DNA of 64,000 nucleotides, from contig JAKSYS010000249.1 of the NCBI GenBank assembly GCA_022925895.1, positions 1 through 64,000 of the forward strand, written 5' to 3'. Numbering within the stretch: the stretch's first letter is position 1; the number at the start of each line of letters is the position of its first letter. The notes beneath the pieces were generated by a model. It was not told the origin of the DNA. It made no database searches and saw nothing but the letters and a program-made list of their open reading frames with translations. The position numbers and the translations under genes are program-made. Below, in pieces: positions 19,900-31,549 of the stretch. This stretch comes from Fragilaria crotonensis (taxonomy: Eukaryota; Bacillariophyta; Fragilariophyceae; Fragilariales; Fragilariaceae).

Positions 19900-20500
19900 T
19901 CATCATCATTTGCAAATGTCATTGTGAATGTGAAAGCAGTCATGCTAGTCAGTGCTGCGGTTTGCTGCCATATGAGGCAGCATACTACAAGGATGCAATG
20001 CGGACAAATCAAGGGTACCTTTCTGACCAGTTGCATCCTTGGTAATTGACAATGCTTGGCTGCTAGATACTTCAAAGTTCTATAATTCATTTGATATGCC
20101 CTGCTAAAGTACACTTCTCCAAGTTCTTTGCAGATGTCTTGAACCAACCAACAGCCGGTTCCGTGGTCAGTACCCCAGCACCATGATGGACCAATTTCAT
20201 CCAATCTCTGACTTGCCTGTGAAATTTGCTGGTTTGCTGGTGGCTCTCTATATAACATTATGATTACATGTGATATTGGACATAGCAACACTGCCAACAG
20301 CTGCTGGTATGTAATTGATGCCATTAGTAGACACCCAAGGTTTCATGTGTCATACCCACAAAATTGCAACATACAGCGATCTATAGCCCAAGGTTTTGCA
20401 AATGTGTCTTCTGCTGATTTTTTGATGTTGTGCCCCAAAGGATTGTGAAGTGCTGGGGTGGTGTAGCCCAGGCAAAATAATTTCAAATACATTCTTTGAG
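19900..20500. mobile_element. rearranged PIF/Harbinger transposase remnant
   Basis: Two adjoining pieces of one DDE_Tnp_4-type (Harbinger) transposase lie on opposite strands. On the minus strand near 20060-20130 is KELGEVYFSRAYQMNYRTLK, the N-terminal helix block. On the plus strand from about 20270 is SCWYVIDAISRHPRFHVSYP, then IAQGFANVSSADF, and in the next frame near 20440 KDCEVLGWCSPGKI, the middle blocks around the first catalytic Asp, which is itself lost. An inversion with a breakpoint near 20240 best explains the head-to-head order. No inverted termini were found. Confidence 0.55.
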
Positions 20501-20805
20501 GTCTGTTAGGAATGGGTGAGAAACCGGGATGTGTTAGTACTACCGGTAGTTAGTACTTTCCGGTAAGTACTGTACCTACTACATGTACCGACTGCATGTG
20601 TAACCCCATAACCAGATTTCACTATTCCCAAATCCGAACAGTACAAGTAGAGCAACGTGTACTGGTACATCGATTTGTACTGACGCACTGACGCATGTCA
20701 TCGTCTCCAAACCATCACCGGTCGAAATTACCCATCAACACATTCATGAATTCTGGAAGTCATGAACCACTGACAACCGTGAATATTCCGCGACATTAGA
20801 ACATC

Positions 20806-22525
20806 ATGCGAGTCCTCAACGTCGCCCTCGCCTTGTTGGCTGCGTCAAGTGCCAGCGCCTTCACCCCTCTCGCCACCGCCCCGCGGGCCTTTATTTCTCG
20901 AGTCGCCTTGGCTCAGTCGACCGAGAGCGGGAGCATCCTTACTCGTCTGCCTGATTCAGCTGTTGAATTGACCCTCAAGATCCCGGGTGATGCTACTCAA
21001 GCAGCTTACGATAAGGCCTGCAATGAACTTTCGAAGACAATCTCTATCCCTGGTTTCCGTAAGGGTGCCAAAATTCCTCCACAAGTTCTAGAACAAAGCA
21101 TGTCGGTCAAGGGAGGACGTAACGCTTTGCGAGTTGAGGCCATCCAGTCGTTGCTTTCCAAGCTCATCGAACCTGCCTTGAAGGACGAACATGGCCTGGA
21201 ACCCATCGGTCAACCTTCTCTGGTTGTTCCAGCAGAGGAAGTCGCGAAGAGCTTCGTTCCAGGAGAGCCAATCGACCTTCTCGTCAAGTGCGATGTTTGG
21301 CCCGAAATTCAATGGAAGTCCGTCGAGGGAAAGACACAGCCGTATTTGGGATTGGAGGGTACCTACAAGCGCAAACCATTCAACCAAGAAAAGTTTGATC
21401 GCGCCTTGAATGACCTGCTGGAGCGTTATGCTACCCTCGAGCCCGCTGCGGAGGGATCTGCCCTTGCAATGGGCGACGCATGTCGTGTCAACATGGTTGG
21501 CTACATGGCGAATGATGATGGATCCAAGGGAGAGCCTCTTCCAAATGCTGCCTCGGGAGACGATGTTGAAATCATTTTGGGCCCTGGCCGTTATATGACA
21601 GGTCTTGTTGAGGGGCTGGTTGGCGCTAAGGTTGGAGATGAACGCGTGGTCACAGTCACTTTTCCAGTCGTAAGTCATGAACGCACCTTTGCAACAACCG
21701 AACATGCCACTTGCCTATTCGGTACTCATTATACATTCCCCCTTCCCATCCCTTCAGAATTTACGAGACAAGACGCTTGCGGGCAAGAAGGCCATCTTCG
21801 ATGTTAGCATTTTGGATGCGTCTCACCGAACTCTTCCAGAAGTCACTGACGAGTTTGCCAATACTGTACGTGCTGGGCTTACCGCTGAGAAACTCAAGGA
21901 GGAGCTACGAAAGGCGGTTGACTCTGAGGATGCCAGGGAGTACGCAGGCGCCCGTAACCTTGCTCTGGGGAAGGCTCTCGCCGAGGTTATGGATGTTGAG
22001 GTTCCTGATACCTTGGTCACGAATCAAGCGCGAGATAAGTTCGCATTGATGATGACTGAAATGCGTGACAACGGTGTATCTGATGAGGAGATTAAGCGAC
22101 AGATTAACCCGGAAAACTTTGGCAAGTACAAGGATATTGTTAAGGACGAAATCATTCGCGACTTCAAGATCTCTATGGCCACCGATGAGATTGCTCGCCT
22201 CGAGGGAATTGAGGTTCCTGATTATCAGATCGAAGAGCAATTGCAGAGTATCAAAAAAGATGTTGCTGAAGGTGAAGAGTTTGATGAAACAATGATTCGT
22301 GGCAAGGTCGAAACTACTCTTCAGCGCCAGATGGTGTTCGATTTTTTGGCGGATCAAGCCAATCTCAGCGTTGAATATGTGACCGAAGAATTTGACGCCG
22401 AGTTGATGCAAAGACTCGCCCAGGAGTCTCTGGAGCGCGAGAAGAAGATGCTGGAAGAAGCTGGGGTGAATGTGGAATCGATTGTTGATGCTGATATCCT
22501 CGATGATGAGGCTCTGGTGAAATGA
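20806..22525 (+). CDS. tig: trigger factor, plastid-targeted (two exons)
   Basis: Ribosome-associated chaperone and peptidyl-prolyl isomerase of the bacterial trigger-factor type. Exon 1 is 20806-21669, intron 21670-21757 (88 nt, GTAAGT...CTTCAG, phase 0), exon 2 21758-22525: 543 residues. The N-terminus MRVLNVALALLAASSASAFTP is a signal peptide ending in the diatom plastid ASAF motif, followed by a transit peptide, so it should act in the stroma on plastid-made proteins. The ribosome-binding domain shows the signature GFRKGAKIPPQVL near residue 80. The FKBP-like middle domain has VNMVGYMAND, ending LVEGLVGAKVGDERVV before the intron. The C-terminal helical chaperone arms follow (LRDKTLAGKKAIFDV through the acidic tail). 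Length fits the family plus leader. Confidence 0.93.
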
Positions 22526-22814
22526 GATTATTATGATGTTTAATCAATTAAAGGAAATTGCCGTTGCACGTTTTTGTCTTCCGACGAATTTCTCTGTTAC
22601 TGTGTGATGATTTAATGTACTCTGAGAGCAATAAACAGCATCACAGACAGTTCGATGTTGAATCAAACGCACCCAATTCAGCACGCCTCCTCGCAGTCTG
22701 CTCATACATCAGCTGATTTAATCAAATCTATTGGCTTGCATCAAAGACAAATCTATGTGACGCTGCAGAAAGGCGATGAGATCTGTGAATCCTATTTTAA
22801 GCCAACATGCAACC

Positions 22815-23862
22815 TCATTTCCCTTGCTGAGATTTCTCGTAGCGCTTGACAAGCTGTTTGTTTAGGAGCGCAGGCGCAAAAAATTTGAGCCAAATAGCTG
22901 CTTTCGCCGAGAAGGTGGCAGCCGTTATGAAATCAGCCTTGCCGGCAGCTGATTTCTCTAGGATGTCAATGGCAACATCGTTGGGGTCTGTACCCGATGC
23001 TGTTGCGTCATCAAGCTTGGCATACAAACCACCATCCCCAGTGAGAGCAGATTTGCTCAAGTTGGTGCGAATATATCCAGGAGAAGCTACATGCACTGAT
23101 ACTCCACTAGAAGCTAATTCTGCTCGCATGGCCTCGCAGTAGCCTTGCACTGCAAATTTTGACGCGGCGTAGCTGGTTCGATTGGGAATGCCGACTGATT
23201 GAGGAGCAGCAGTTTGTAGGTGAGCGGATGGTTAAAAGTGTGCATGGAGTATTCCACCTAACATTAACACATAATCCTTGAACACTGCTGACCCAAATCA
23301 CTTTGCCGAAGCCTCGATCACCCATACCTGGAACCACAGCTTTAGCAAGTGCGGCCCCAGAGAAGTTGACTTGCATAACCTTTTCGTCAACATCAAGTTT
23401 GGTGTCAAGAAACCTTGATCGACTTGACACACCTCCGTTATTTATAAGTACATCAATTCTTCCATCGCACAATTCAAGAGCTTTGTTTGCAAGGTTCACG
23501 ACAGATTGTTGGTCGCTCAAGTCGCAGGTTACAACGTGCGTAACAATTTCTGGAAATATCTGTTTACATTCTCGTTCAACCGCATTGAGGGCTTCTTCAT
23601 TCCTCCCACTCAACACCAACACGTGGGCTTTGCAATGGGCCAGTTGCAAGGAAAGCGACCTCCCAAGCCCCCCAGATGCCCCAGTTAATAGGACGGTGCA
23701 TCCAGAGAACGTTCTGACAGTTTGTTTGTTGCACGCGGAATCAAGCGACATTGATATCGGCTGACTTGCAAGGCTTGTCGTTTTGACCGAGAAACACAGT
23801 GCTGTTGTTGCTGAAGTATAGAGAAGGGCAAGAAGTACAACAAACGAGACAATTGCTGTCAT
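22815..23862 (-). CDS. short-chain dehydrogenase/reductase, DHRS7-like (two exons)
   Basis: NAD(P)-dependent classical SDR of 323 residues: exon 1 23271-23862, intron 23195-23270 (76 nt, GTGTTA...AATCAG), exon 2 22815-23194. Splicing restores VQGLFGIPNRTSYAASK, the expected active-site stretch. Motifs: TGASGGLG cofactor loop, NNGG (usually NNAG), WVSS catalytic Ser, YAASK catalytic Tyr/Lys, SPGYIRT. The N-terminus MTAIVSFVVLLALLYTSATT is a signal peptide or membrane anchor, so it probably sits in the ER or secretory membranes like DHRS7/DHRS7B; plastid import is possible. Substrate unknown (lipid or steroid-like in animal relatives). It is tail-to-tail with the trigger-factor gene, 289 bp apart. 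Confidence 0.9.
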
Positions 23863-24202
23863 CGATCAGATTTTGTTGTTGTTGCCTCTTGAGTTAGAAG
23901 TGGTGTTTTGCATTCTACCGGTATGCATACGTACCATACAACATGGTACAGTAGCGAAGAAGTCCATTTATGGGGTTGTTGAGAATCCCAGATTTCTTTG
24001 TGAGTTCGGAACCACAGTACCAGTACTACTCTACTACTGTTTACGTGTCTACTACTAGAGGTAGCTCTGGTTATGGGGTGTAAGGTGTAACAGTTGTCAG
24101 TTGTCAGAGCATTATTTAAGGCAGAAAATGAATTTCTGCATCTAATGACGTGGAAGAGACAAAATTTTAACGCCCCATCGTTGACATCCGTTATTTGAGT
24201 GG

Positions 24203-26018
24203 TTGTGCTGGCGGTCTAAACGCATCATCGAAAGTGCATCATTTAAGGGCTTCTCAAATCTTTGCAATATTTTCGCGGGCTTCCTGGATCTTGGATCCAT
24301 TTCGGTGCCTCATGAAGCACAATTCATGCTGGTTCCTCGTACTACGACCGCCATTGAGAGTGTTGTGATTTCATTCTTCCTTTGGGTTGCATCTGCCTGT
24401 ATCCCTCTTATTTTGTACATCTCACAACAGGAGACACAGGAGCACAAGGAGAGGGTTGAAGAGCTTCTTGCTGCGGCAGCAGGACGAGTCGCCGAAGCTG
24501 CAATCCGGATTCGCAGACAGCTTGAGGGTCGCAACGACAACGACGTAGCAATGAAGAGGCGTCGATTGTCGTCTCGATTTCAGCATGAGCGAGCAAGGCA
24601 ATGCATTGAATCTGATTATTTCTCACCAACACCCATATTCAACGACAGGCAATTTGAACGAATCTTTCGACTAACGAAGTCCATTATCAAACATCTCATT
24701 CAAGTATGTGGTAATGCTGACCCTTTTTTACAGATATACAGGATGTCAGCAGCCATTATGGCATTGCACCAGTGGCAGAGGTGCTCATGGCAGTAAAGCT
24801 TGTGGCATACGGCTGCTCTCCATCTGCCTTTGTTAATTACTTCCAAATGAGTCATTCGACAGCGTGGCAATGCCTTCTCAAATTCTATCGTATCGTTTCT
24901 TCTCACTATGATCTCCAAAGTGTTTGCGCGGAAAATGTCTCGGAGTGATGCCAGAAGACTTTCTGTATTGCACGAAGCTGTGCATGGTGTTGCCGGCATG
25001 ATTGGATCTCTTGACTGCATGGTGTACGAATATTGGATGGAAAAACTGTTCTGTTGCGTGGCAGGGTTTGAACAGCAGAAAATCAGGTAAGCCAACAATT
25101 GTGTTGGAAGCGTTGGTGGATCACAACTTGTGGTTCTGCTGGCATCATTTGTTTGGCTATCTCGGATCATTGAATGATATCAATATATGGAATAGGAGCT
25201 GTTTGTTGAAGTCTTTCCTTGATGGAAGTTTTGCCAATGATGTCGACTTTGAGTTCCGGATTGGCGAGGACCGAGTATTTCATCGTCTGTGGGTCCTGGT
25301 TGATGGGATTTACCCCGAACTTAGTAGATTTGTGAAGACAATTCAAGAACCAGTGGGCCACAAAGCATCGAGGTATGCCAGATGGCAGGAGTCAGCCCGA
25401 AAAGATGTGGAACGAGCATTTGGTGTGTTGCAATGTAAGTTTCATGTGCTTGTGCGAAAGATAGAACTATGGTACGTTGGCGACATTGCAAACGTTGTCA
25501 ACTCTTGCATATGCCTTCACAACATGATGGTCGCCAACGGAATGGCAATGGGAGACGAAGAATCAGAAGAATTCTATGCATTTCCGGCGATGGGTTCTTG
25601 GTCACAGCAGAGCGACGACGACAGCAACAATTTGGATGGGCGAGAGGAGCCAGAGCAAACCTATGTCAACCGGAGAGTAGCAGAGATGAACTTTCATGCC
25701 AATCTGTATAACTCTAATCATCATGATGAGAGGATCAGCGACCGTGAACGACAAATCCTAGAATCGTTGCGATTTCAATATGTTCAGCGTCACTGGGAGT
25801 GTTTGTACGATGCCAATGAACACGCAAGGCTTCGCGACGCTATCATGAACGAACTCATGAACAAGAATGACGATGCTCGATGCGACGATGCAACGATGGC
25901 TCTGAAGTCGGCGGGGGGGCTGATGTTGGAGTGGTTGAATGACGAGCAATGCGAAACGACGACGCAACGACGCGACGATGCAACGATGCAACAATGCGAC
26001 AATGCAACAATGCGATGA
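24203..26018 (+). pseudogene. Harbinger transposase (DDE_Tnp_4/plant transposon protein), frame-broken
   Basis: The N-terminal part (24203-24796) has a Glu/Arg coiled coil then FNDRQFERIFRLTKSIIKHL. In the next frame comes VKLVAYGCSPSAFVNYFQM and HEAVHGVAGMIGSLDCM with the first catalytic Asp. After another frame change near 25020 comes KNCSVAWQG, KPTIVLEALVDHNLWFC, GSLNDINI, LVDGIYPELSRF (second Asp) and ARKDVERAFGVLQCKFHVL (catalytic Glu). The whole DDE triad is present. Two frame changes, near 24740 and 25020, break the gene. The C-terminus runs into a CGATGCAA-type simple repeat at about 25930. Confidence 0.8.
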
Positions 26019-26085
26019 TGCGATGATGCGACGTTGCGACGATGCGATGCGAAACGACGACGCGACGACAACGACGATGCAACAA
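25930..26085 (+). repeat. CGACGATGCAA-type simple repeat
   Basis: Degenerate tandem units such as GCGACGATGCAACAATGC and GCGATGAT over about 155 bp, lying at the 3' end of the Harbinger transposase. It extends the transposase frame with meaningless Asp/Ala/Thr/Met codons and is probably a late microsatellite growth. Confidence 0.7.
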
Positions 26086-26236
26086 AGCCCTAGGTTCATC
26101 GGTGTCGAGCAACGGCCGCACCGGTTACCTCCTGGACAGACAAAGATCTGTGGGCATTAATTACTTACAACTAAAACCAGGTATATTGCAGAGGCTTCAT
26201 TATCTAGTACTACTGCTCATTTGTTGTTCTTATCCA

Positions 26237-27223
26237 TTAGCTGCTCTTGTTCAGTACTGCTTTCCATGTTGTGAAACTCAATACGACGCCTCTTTTCTCG
26301 CGTTTCCGCCAATCGAAGTGCCAACTGTTCCTTCGCGTGCATTTGCAATCCGGGGAATCAAGCAATTGCACCAACCTCATGTCTTGTTCGGCCTTCATGT
26401 TCTCCAAAAGTGCCGTTCCTACTTGTGCAATCACACTTGAAATGTTCTGCAATACATCGCCCATCATGGCTCGAGCACCAGCAGCACCAGTAGTATTATC
26501 ATTCACGCCACCGCACTCACCAGAAGATTCATACGCCGATATGACACTATTGCCATTAACTTTCTGTTCCTTCTTCACAACAACTTCGGATGATCAGCTT
26601 CGGCCTGTCTTGCTTTTTTCTTCCCAATCGGTCTCTTTCCAAGGCTCTCCTCCTCGCATTTAGTCCGAAAGGCCGAGAACTTGTTCTTGTCTTTGAGGTA
26701 TTCGTAGCAATTGTAGAAATCAAAAGCATTGCCGTACCTCTGTTTATAAATTTCTAAGCATGCCGTCTTGTGGTCGTCCATGCTCCAACCGGAGGCCATG
26801 TCGGTCGTTTGGTTATGCCCATGTACTTCATTACCTCCGGCGAGATCTGAGATTTGAACCTGTTAAAGACGGATTCTGCAGAGCGGTAAGACAACGACAC
26901 ACCAACACCTCGTTTAAGATACTCATCTCTTGTTGCATTGGATGATTGCTCCATAGCTAAGAGTCCGGTTGGCTTGGTTTTGTTTGTTGATCAACTCCAT
27001 GTACAACTCAAACATGTGGAGCTTAAATACCTTTCCCTTCTGATGCGCGCCGCAGATCGCATTCTCGGAGGCAGCAATAAACGCTCTGGCAACGATTATC
27101 TTCGGCATTTGTGAAAGCCGGTCCTCTCTTTGCTGATTTCTCAAGAGAGGCAGGAGCAGCGGTGCAATCAGCAGCAGTGAATGCTGTTGCCGCAGCATAC
27201 GGTGGTGTATTGGAGGAGTCCAT
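26237..27223 (-). pseudogene. Harbinger second ORF (MYB/SANT- or NAM-associated-like DNA-binding protein), broken
   Basis: Overlapping minus-strand frames read in order: VARAFIAASENAICGAHQKG, FELYMELINKQNQ, then GVGVSLSYRSAESVFNRFKS and PEVMKYMGITK, then HKTACLEIYKQRYGNAFDF and FSAFRTKCEEESLGKRPIGK, then a C-terminal helix with DVLQNISSVIAQVGTALLEN. This is the trihelix/MYB-like partner that PIF/Harbinger elements need, with the RPIGKKKA motif of the NAM-associated domain. At least three frame changes. It is convergent to the transposase inside the same element. Confidence 0.65.
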
Positions 27224-27486
27224 GGGTAGTGGGCGGTAGTGTTGACAGATGCCAGACCGATTTGATATGATTTGATATTATTTGATCTGTGTCAAATCGG
27301 GGGTGATTTGATCTCAGATCAAATCGTTTCAAATTTTATCATGTGTCCGGCCAGTGCACTGCAATTGGCGGGAGGTTCGAAATTTGATAATTCAGCCTTT
27401 ATTGATGCTAATTTTGAAAGTATGAGATGTTTTGCGCCGGCTCGGCATTTGATATGTCATTTGATATCACCCCTTTAATAATGCTC

Positions 27487-28020
27487 TCAGGCCTTGACAA
27501 ATTCAGCCAAGTACTAAACGTAATCAGATTAGGTTCTAACTAACCCTCCAGGTTCCCTTTCCTGTCCCATCAGAACCTTCTCCAGCTTTCTACCTTCCTT
27601 GGGACTCTTCTGTCCTATTCTTCCCTGTTCTTTATAGTGGACTTCTGTCCAGCATTCTCCTACATGTTTAATGTTCTTCGTCAATAGAGAGATCCTCTTT
27701 TGGCGTAAAAATTGTTACAGTTATTTACAAAGAAAATTTATGTCCTCATTTTAGAACATAAAAGATGAAATTCACAACTCAGATTCCTTCGAAATTTCTC
27801 GTACTGGATTATCATTCAACTAAGATTGCGTTTTTTAAACGGGACTCACAGTCGCCGAGCCGATGTGATTATTCCATCCTCACAAAGCGCGGCAAATCGT
27901 AAACATTTCAATTCGATGATGGAGTTCATTATTAGAGCGTCACCGTTTCCTCGTTTGGCAGCAATCCGCACTCATACTTTTGAACGAGAAAGAGGATAGC
28001 AGCTGTACTACCTGTCCTCA
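27487..28020. other. spacer between two Harbinger copies
   Basis: AT-rich DNA with no supported ORF or RNA gene. I see no clear terminal repeat for the next element within it. Confidence 0.3.
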
Positions 28021-28041
28021 TCATTTCCGTCCAACTGTAGT

Positions 28042-29215
28042 ATGAATAGCGACAGCGACGATGAGGAACTCGACGACGACGAGGAGACGACGATTCTCGA
28101 CGAATTCCTTCTCCTATTTTCCAATGCGAATGCGATTGCGCTTGATGTGAACCAGATAATGGAGCATCCTACCATCAAGCAATTAGCATGGGAAGGATGG
28201 TTTGACAATTCAGCAGTTATCTGCTAATGATGCTCTGACTCATTTTCGATTCAGAAAGATTTAAGAAGTCTCAGATAAGCTCTGGCCAAAACTTACCTCT
28301 TGTCTTGTTGGAACAAAAGAGATAATTGCAGTTGGAGATGGTCGTCATAATTCTGCACCTTACAAAACTCTTTTGCTTCTGGTGTATTTCTGACATGCTA
28401 AGCCACGTCAAATTCGCCGCGACATGGAAGAATTCTTAGGATTTTGAAGAAATAAAATTTTCATCGGCGTCAAAGCAATGCTGTGTGCTAAGTACACCTT
28501 GCAGTGCAGTACCTTGACAATCCAGCATTGTTTCATCGTCTCATGCCCCGTTACTTTGACTTTATCAATGCAAAGTATGGATTAGACAACAATCATGTTT
28601 GGGGATTCATTGATGGAACATTGCACCTGACATGCCGTCCAAATTACTATCAGCAACAGATGTATAGTGGACACAAAAGGATCCATGATATGAAGTTTCA
28701 GTCTGTTGTCATGATGCCAGATGGCCTTTTGCATGCTGCATGTTTGGTGCTATCAATCGAAAGCAACAAGATTCCTGCTGCATGCTGACTGAAAGTGGGT
28801 TGTTGCAATCACTTTGCACCTGATGCCAGCTAGTGAAAATGAGCAAGATAGTGACAACAACAGATATTCCTTGTATCATGCTGATCCATCATATCCGCAG
28901 TCATCATATTTTATTGTGCTAAATTGAAACCGACGTCCTGGTTCTTGTGAAGCTTTGTGGAATGCACAAATGTGGAGTGTTCGTGGGGGAGTTGAATGAG
29001 GCTTTGCCTACATCAACAAGTATTGGTCATATCTGAAATTCCAGTCAGGCTTAAAGGTTTTCAAGTCACCGAGTGGCAAGTACTATATCATTGCAACATT
29101 CCTTTCCTATTTGCGAGCTTGCTATTATGGAAACCAGACCATGCTGAGATTTTTGATTGCGCCAATGATGGCCTTACTATTGACAACTATTTGTTGCTGA
29201 TTGACTCCTAGTCCT
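28042..29215 (+). mobile_element. second PIF/Harbinger transposase (HARBI1-like branch), decayed
   Basis: Starts with an acidic leader (28042-28227). At 28504-28788 it has LFHRLMPRYFDFI, then VWGFIDGTLHLTCRP (first catalytic Asp), YSGHKRIHDMKFQSVVMMPDGL (the GHKR.H..KFQ block). Further on in other frames come SLYHADPSYPQSSY near 28870 (second Asp block) and MWSVRGGVE near 28975 (Glu block), the last part of the DDE domain. It differs from the copy at 24.1-27.5 kb in all these blocks, so it is another lineage. Four or more breaks. No element ends found. Confidence 0.65.
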
Positions 29216-29262
29216 AAGTCCTTACTTCTAGTAGCTCTTTCAAAAAGTACTATCTAGATTGA

Positions 29263-29550
29263 CTATTCATCACTGCTGCTACTACTTCCTGCGTTTTTTC
29301 CTTTTAGCATGTGCTGCTGAAAAAATCTGTACGTGTCGGCTTGCAGCTTCAATTCCTGCTCTTTCAACTTGAACGGCCTCTCCTGTTCAACCTCCTTCAT
29401 TTGAAGTTGCTTGGCCTTCAAGACAACCTTTTCCTTACTAAGAGACTCCTTGGTGCGGCTTTGTGCCTCCATGCACTCGTTTGCAGCTTTATGGAAAGCC
29501 ATGACGTCATTGTTAGTGGGAATTGGTGTCACACAGTTGGGTGCAATCAT
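29263..29550 (-). pseudogene. coiled-coil C-terminal remnant (Harbinger second ORF or PiggyBac tail)
   Basis: A 95-residue frame with a Lys/Glu/Gln-rich coiled coil (KEKVVLKAKQLQMKEVEQERP) and a Ser-rich tail. Its convergent position to the transposase above matches where the second Harbinger gene ends in the intact-ended copy, so it may be that gene's tail. It could equally be the C-terminus of the PiggyBac-like gene immediately upstream. Confidence 0.35.
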
Positions 29551-29659
29551 TCCACATGCACTATAGTAGACCTCTGCTGCCTTCGGTTGTGGGACAAGAA
29601 GCTCAACATTTGAAGGATCTGCATTTGGTACAGTCTCTTCTTGCGCTTTTTACGGCAAA

Positions 29660-31243
29660 CCTGCTTCAAGCGACGATGCCGTGGCAATAAAATATTGCCT
29701 CAAACGATCCATTGATACGAATGCAAGCATGGATGGGCGGATCACCAGCTTGCCGCCCAGCATTTGACACGAGACCTTTGCGGTCACCACGATGATTGAG
29801 CTCTACCAAAGCCAGGTACCTCATGAAAACTTTGAGTAGCAGTCTTCTCAACACCTGTGAATCTCATGCCACTACAACTCATCAGCTTTGCTGCAGGCGC
29901 CAAGGCAAAGTAAGAGTCAGCACAAACAATCCTGTCAAAGTGGATCCAAGGTCATACAAGCTCCCTGAGAATGGCTGCACTATGTGGGATGCTTTTGGGT
30001 TCACTCATGTTGAGGACTCTCTGCTGCTCTTGTTTGATGCTGCAGCTCAATTCTCATCTGCAGTCTTCACCAACTTGAGCCGCTTGTCAAATTTTTGATT
30101 TCACAACCAATGTCTGGCATTCTTTTCATTGCTACTACATAAATTGGCAGTCCATGGTAAATCCAATAGCCACCTTTCCCAGTAAGCCATCGTTAAATTG
30201 ATTCATCAACACATATTATTTCCAATGGCTGGAATGTGGATGCTCTATGATCATCAAAAGCCTCAACAAAATCATCAACCTGCTGCCTCCAGTGTAATTG
30301 TTCGGAGGTTATGTCTGGCAGACGTTCACCAGTCAGCAGGCTGTCTGCTCCAACAAATGTACCTCCAGCATAAATCATCAAACCGCATTAAACTCATACT
30401 TGAAGTCCCTAAGGAAGGAGCAGGAATATACTTCAAAACAAAGAACTTGAAGATCTTGCCTGTGGCTGCAGGAGCCTTATGATTGTTTGATAAGCCTTCA
30501 TTTGTCAGACGGGCAATCTCCTGCAGGTGAGTCATCGGGAAGAACATCATAAAGAAGTAGTACCAGGTAGTCAATTGGCGACCATTGTTGACCGCCAACA
30601 TCACAGCTTGGACCAATACAATTGCCCACAGATGACTGAATGCTCCACTGCGTCAGTGCCACTGGGCTATTCATGGGCTACAGAGTTGCTTCCTGGTTGC
30701 TTAGTACCCACTCCACATAGATAACTTGAACTACGTCAGCATTCAATCCCTCCTCACAACGGATAATTGATTCTGTCGCACCCTCATCATCCTGCTCATC
30801 CTCGGCTGCTGCACTACTAATCCTGCCTAGCAACAGCACTCCTGACATTTGGTGTCGTTGGTGGTTTACGAGGAAGTCCTGCAAGGTCGAGATTGCCTTC
30901 ATTGTCTACGCGACCAGGAGATGCTCTCGCTCCTTGTTCCTTGTTAAGCCTCCGCAGAAATGTCAGTGCTGCCTCGTGTCACCAAGCATGAGGCTTAACA
31001 TACTTGACCTTTCGTAGTGACATCTTGCATCGCTTGATGTTTGAATCCCCACAGAAGTAGTGTCCGACCCTGCAAAGAAGTGTTCCTCTCCTTGATGACT
31101 TCCACAAGGATACCAGGAACATGCATGGTCTTTGCTTGTAACCCATATTGCCTGCTGCAGCACTCTGAAAGATTGATCACATGATGAGCCAATGCATCAA
31201 CTGAAGTTCCAATAATCAGCCTGGCGTCATTTGGGAGCAACAT
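29660..31243 (-). mobile_element. PiggyBac-like (DDE_Tnp_1_7) transposase, decayed
   Basis: In 5' to 3' order on the minus strand: an N-terminal region at 30960-31243; QDFLVNHQRHQMSG with an acidic stretch; TWYYFFMMFFPMTHLQEI and LTNEGLSNNHKAPAATGKIF then KYIPAPSLGT at about 30330-30620; PLEIICVDESI near 30200 with the catalytic Asp; GKGGYWIYHGLPIYV near 30150; and further FDRIVCADSYFA near 29920, the second Asp block. The order and motifs match PiggyBac-like transposases. Many frame changes. TTAA-flanked ends not located. Confidence 0.65.
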
Positions 31244-31549
31244 TTAAGTTTAATGAAGCTTTGAAGCAGCAGAGAGGACTGGTAATTGCCATCAAGTGGT
31301 ACGCGAGATGGTTTGACGAAAGAAAGGAATCAAGATATGCAAGAATTCAGTACCACCTGTTCCCTGTAATTTCTCAACTATCACTACGATTCAGACGGTC
31401 AAGATATGCACAGCACCTATGTTAACGACTACGCTCTGCACGACGGTGATTGCGGTTTTTATTGAATCAGATGGGACACATGATTTATCCATAGGTTCAA
31501 AAGACGTCATTGAATCAACAATCATCTTGCTGTAGAGTTTAGTAGTTCG

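Larger units (their letters stand above)
24107..27486. mobile_element. PIF/Harbinger DNA transposon with TIRs and 3-bp target duplication
   Basis: The termini are GAGCATTATTTAAGG at 24107-24121 and, inverted, GAGCATTATTAAAGG at 27486-27472 (14 of 15 identical). TCA flanks both sides (24104-24106, 27487-27489), a 3-bp duplication as expected for the superfamily. Inside are the two usual Harbinger genes, convergent: a DDE transposase on plus (24203-26018) and a MYB/SANT-like second ORF on minus (26237-27223). Subterminal TTTGATAT/ATCAAAT repeats occupy 27255-27475 at the right end, including inverted copies of GGGGTGAT. Both genes carry frame changes, so this copy is probably immobile by itself, but the ends look usable. 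Confidence 0.8.

Noticed and set aside
19683-20324. 213-codon minus-strand frame as a host gene
   Set aside because: Only a short part (KELGEVYFSRAYQM) is meaningful and belongs to a Harbinger transposase; the rest is low-sense sequence.
21088-21705. 205-codon minus-strand frame
   Set aside because: Lies wholly antisense to trigger factor exon 1 and intron; no recognisable protein.
21905-22411. 168-codon minus-strand frame
   Set aside because: Antisense to trigger factor exon 2.
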